From Calliopsis andreniformis (taxonomy: Eukaryota; Arthropoda; Insecta; Hymenoptera; Andrenidae): a DNA stretch of 64,000 nt. Within the stretch, counting starts at the first letter, position 1. The number at the start of each line of letters is the position of its first letter. A model generated the notes under the pieces. The model did not search any database, was not told the origin of the DNA, and saw nothing but the letters and a program-made list of their open reading frames with translations. The translations under genes and the position numbers were made by a program. Where the stretch lies: the NCBI RefSeq assembly GCF_051401765.1, contig NW_027480432.1, positions 10,744,501-10,808,500 of the forward strand. Reading direction: 5' to 3'. Positions 60,773 to 64,000 of the stretch are shown here, piece after piece.

Positions 60773-61012
60773 CTAGCATTTCTTAACATATTCAGTGATG
60801 GGTTGATACATGTATTGACGAAAAGGCTGTGTTTCATCTCCACCCTGCACTGAACGTGTAAATTTACAATTAGCATTTTCATTAGGTAAGAGTAGCAAAC
60901 TACATGTTATAAACTCTCTTGCCTCCGGCAGCAAACTACATGTTATAAGCTCTGAAGTTTCTAAAGTGTCCAAATTCAACAGCGTTTCGTCTGAAGAGTT
61001 AACTAAGTAGTC
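60773..61012 (-). CDS. coding-like fragment with a 12-codon in-frame duplication, unidentified
   Basis: This is an 80-codon open minus frame ending in TAG. It contains ITCSLLPEAREF followed at once by ITCSLLLLPNEN, from a 36-base spacing of AGCAAACTACATGTTATAA (60894 and 60930 on the plus strand). It continues with SVQGGDETQPFRQYMYQPIT. There is no ATG at its start, so it would have to be a terminal exon or a relic. Family unknown. Confidence 0.3.
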   Translation of the reverse strand, partial: DYLVNSSDETLLNLDTLETSELITCSLLPEAREFITCSLLLLPNENANCKFTRSVQGGDETQPFRQYMYQPITEYVKKC

Positions 61013-64000
61013 TCAGCGTCTTTCATTAGACTGAACATGTTAAAGATAAAAAACAAGGGACGCAAGAGTATCTATCCTCTAATTTCTTAAGTTGTTAGTC
61101 AAAGTAATTAACGATGAATCTAAGAGAATTTAGAATTCTTTGCATTAATTAGATGAGCACAATCTATGAATTAGCAAACAGCAATCAACCAGCTTTTATT
61201 TGTTAACTAACAACATTTATATTCCACACTCCTAGGAAATAAGGACCCAGGTATTCAATTACCATTAAGTTAGCTATGAAAGTAATTAAGTTCTAAAACA
61301 GTTTAATTTGGAATAAGTACTTTCTTATCGATAGGTATTCATTGTCAATTAAAATGCTGTTGTCTAAGTCAATTTCAAGTTGAATTAGTTTGTGTGATTC
61401 TTAGTATGCTTAAATATATAGACATAGTTATTTGTCTAAAAGAGATTTCATAAAAAAACGAATTAAACTTTCGTAGTTTATTCTACATATTCATACTGCG
61501 AGCAAACTAGTACAAAATATACATAGCTAATAGTACGACATACGACAAAATGGTTCAAGCTACTTCCTCTCCTAGACGTAAACACTTTTTCTTCTGCTAA
61601 TTACATGGTACAGTGAAGTAATTACATTGATAACTAATAATTATCTGAAGCAGTAAACACGTGCAAGGTATCATAAATTTCTTGATAAAATTGTATTTAA
61701 ATTCTAAATGTAACTTAGAAAATTCAAATTTAATAATGATCGCATGTACAAGGGATGTGAAAAACAATTACATTGCTGATTTACGACTCTCAGTCGTAAT
61801 ACGATTGTTTAATTGCTTCTACGATTCTTCAAGTCTTTAAAACTGTAGCATAACTGTAGAACTGTAGTTACAGCAGTTCTACTAGGGCACTCACAGGGAC
61901 ATCAATTAAAGTCTACAAATTGAAAAGAATTATTCTGTATAGAGGTCACAGTGACAAACATTTTCTTGGCACTAATTAATTTTCCAAACTTGAACCTCAA
62001 TGAAGATATTGGGACACCTAAATACATGTATAAGCTCTTATTTATTAGCTAGCTACCTTTAAAACGATAAGAAGAAATGGGAGTAGTTAATTATTGGTCG
62101 AAATTGTAAACCACATCGTATAACTGTGGGTAGTTCGCTTCATGTCCATTGCACAATGTTGGAAAACTGATTCGCAAAGGGACATAGGGACAGAAGGAAC
62201 ATTTTGTTGTGCCTCCCTTCGCTATTCGTCTTTAGGGACCCGTCCAGCAATGAGGAAAATAAATAGACACATGGGAAAGTGAGTGATTAAATAGGTGAAA
62301 GAAGGGTGTGATAGTAGGGTCCTGTGGCTCTCGATGGAACAGAAATTCATCACCCCTAGATTAACCCTCAGTTACTATAGTATGTTTGTAAGATCATTCC
62401 TAATTTTTTATTCATCCTTATTTCCCTTCCTGCATGACTATGAGCTATTCATCTAATGTACCTTTGAATTCGGTAACTGTATGTGCGTAATAATGTAGCT
62501 AATAAGTGTTGCGAACGTTGAAGTACGTGGTTCTGCATCACATTAATATTGCACATTTATTTGTTTAAAACCTGTATTTATTTATGTCAGTAAAAATATC
62601 TTTATGGATATCGAAATATACAGTGCAAGAGTTGAACAAAATCTAACGAAATTACGCAAGATATACAAAGGTAGGTTATGGCTAAATTATATAAGCTAGT
62701 TCAGTGTGTAGGAGGATAGACTAAAATTTTACTACTGGTGGAATTACATCAAAGGGTAGATGATGGCATTACCCTGCTTCAGAAATCTTAACGTAAAACG
62801 AGAAAGGGACAATCGTCATAAAAATTGCTTTCTACATGTAAACGTGTAGCCTCAACATCTATAGTACAGTCGTCTAGGACTGTGCGCTTTTACCGAAAGT
62901 TATGACCCTTTGACTCTTCGATGTGAAAATCTACACAATAAGATAAAATATGTGACAATAAACATTGGCGATCTGTGAAGTCGCCTATAATAATTAAGTG
63001 TTTCAATGTCTGTAGTAGTGAAGGGTTAACCCTGTCTGGTGAGGTCTTGGTCCACTATGACCTATATAATATTTATATCACAGTTGGAAACAACAGGTAC
63101 ATAGTCACAGACATAACATATCTACACAGGTTTATTCGATGTTCAAAAATCCATAATCGTCCAATTTAGACTTTTTGTTTACTTCCAATAGTTTCCAATA
63201 TATCAAGCGAAATGTGTTTCTCGCTTCTAACTTTGGGAGTCGGTTTTCAGTCCTCTAGGTCGGCTTCAGAGGAGTAGCTTTTTATCCCACGTCCGTATGT
63301 CTTTTATTGTTACTTTCAATTAGGAAAAAAAGGGAAGACATACGAACACACAGCAAAATCCTGTTCGTCTGAAGCAGGTCTTAATGACATATCTGCTCCA
63401 TGCGTAAGAGCCAAACAAAAAGAAAATGGAAATTATCACTTAGGGTAGTTCCATTGTTAGTGTTCTTAGGGTGGTTACAAACAAATGCACGTGGGTGATG
63501 GTTGTTTAAGCTCTCGTAAATACCACACATGTTTTGTTTAATTGAGCTGAAGTTGGTTGAAATTTGAAATTTCAGTTTGGATTAGGTTTGGGCTAGGTTT
63601 CTTTGCGATAGGTGTATCCAGTTCAGTTGTAATTAGTCAGTTTGTAATTAAATTTAATTTAACCTCTATGTCAATAACCGGGTACCTAGGTATCCTTTTA
63701 CACATCTTCTTTAAAGATCAACAATTTTAGTTATTGATATAAGGGTTAACTAACAAAGGGCTTCTTTAAAATTACAATCACAGTTTCGAAAAAGGTTTTC
63801 ATTTAAAATCTTTATGATAATATTCAAAACGTTTTCTCTCTATTAGAAAACAATTATCTTGAATAATGTAAAGAAGATAATGTTAAACTTTTAGGTATGA
63901 AACACATTGTATACGCTTTTTTACTTACTTTCGCTACAATAGTGGAATTCTGCTACAGTATGCAGCCAAAATGCGAGTGTCGAATGTAACTGTATAAGGT
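61013..64000. other. non-coding A+T-rich DNA
   Basis: No exon, RNA gene or clear repeat recognised to the end of the window. Confidence 0.5.

Noticed and set aside
1..64000. tRNA genes, CRISPR arrays, telomeric TTAGG arrays, mitochondrial insertions
   Set aside because: I looked for B-box GGTTCGANTCC cloverleafs, regularly spaced repeats and TTAGG arrays by eye and saw none convincing. A tRNAscan run would be more sensitive.

Overview
The window is A+T-rich animal nuclear DNA. Short GT-AG introns, a ring-canal Kelch orthologue and many short inverted-repeat transposons point to an insect. A hymenopteran is plausible, but I cannot fix the order from sequence alone. There are no bacterial operons, CRISPR arrays or recognisable tRNA genes.

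The one gene I can annotate with confidence is on the minus strand at 30142-34810. It is a nine-exon kelch (KLHL-type BTB-BACK-Kelch adaptor of Cullin-3 ubiquitin ligase). Joining the exons gives a 621-residue ORF1 with a BTB domain, a BACK domain and six Kelch blades, ending at a TGA at 31744-31746. The same frame then stays open for 533 more sense codons (ORF2, to 30142), with no ATG near its start. This ORF1-UGA-ORF2 layout is the known stop-codon readthrough arrangement of Drosophila kelch. It is the most interesting feature of the window: a predicted 1155-residue readthrough product whose extension carries Cys/His clusters, two YER(L/I)DD motifs, an NPLY motif and an acidic tail.

Upstream of kelch is a short intergenic stretch, followed by weak small-gene candidates (35311-35794 plus; 36084-36332 minus). 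A CpG-rich, promoter-like block at 36600-37350 ends in a good splice donor. Similar GC-rich islands without a recognisable gene lie near 0.7, 2.1-2.6, 4.7-5.2, 24.9-25.2, 43.0-43.35, 47.6-47.85 and 51.6-52.0 kb.

Most of the rest is repeat-rich non-coding DNA. I see at least eight fold-back (long inverted repeat) elements, several with TACAGG-type ends, one of which (14533-15410) keeps the C-terminal end of a transposase. There are also two copies of a TIR element whose termini are themselves hairpins (16270-16720 and 56185-56866), a three-copy family packed with AAGACGT/GACGTC motifs, a Tc1-like transposase relic (27770-28440), and a Ty3/gypsy-type integrase relic (about 40070-40367) near an unidentified reading frame (40776-41201). 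Other repeats are a 5S rRNA-like copy at 18288-18407 between two diverged direct repeats, a 37-bp minisatellite (19841-20050), and a palindromic A+T satellite (59820-60480).

The main limits are that the exons were assembled by eye from splice signals and family resemblance, and that repeat copies were matched by eye.
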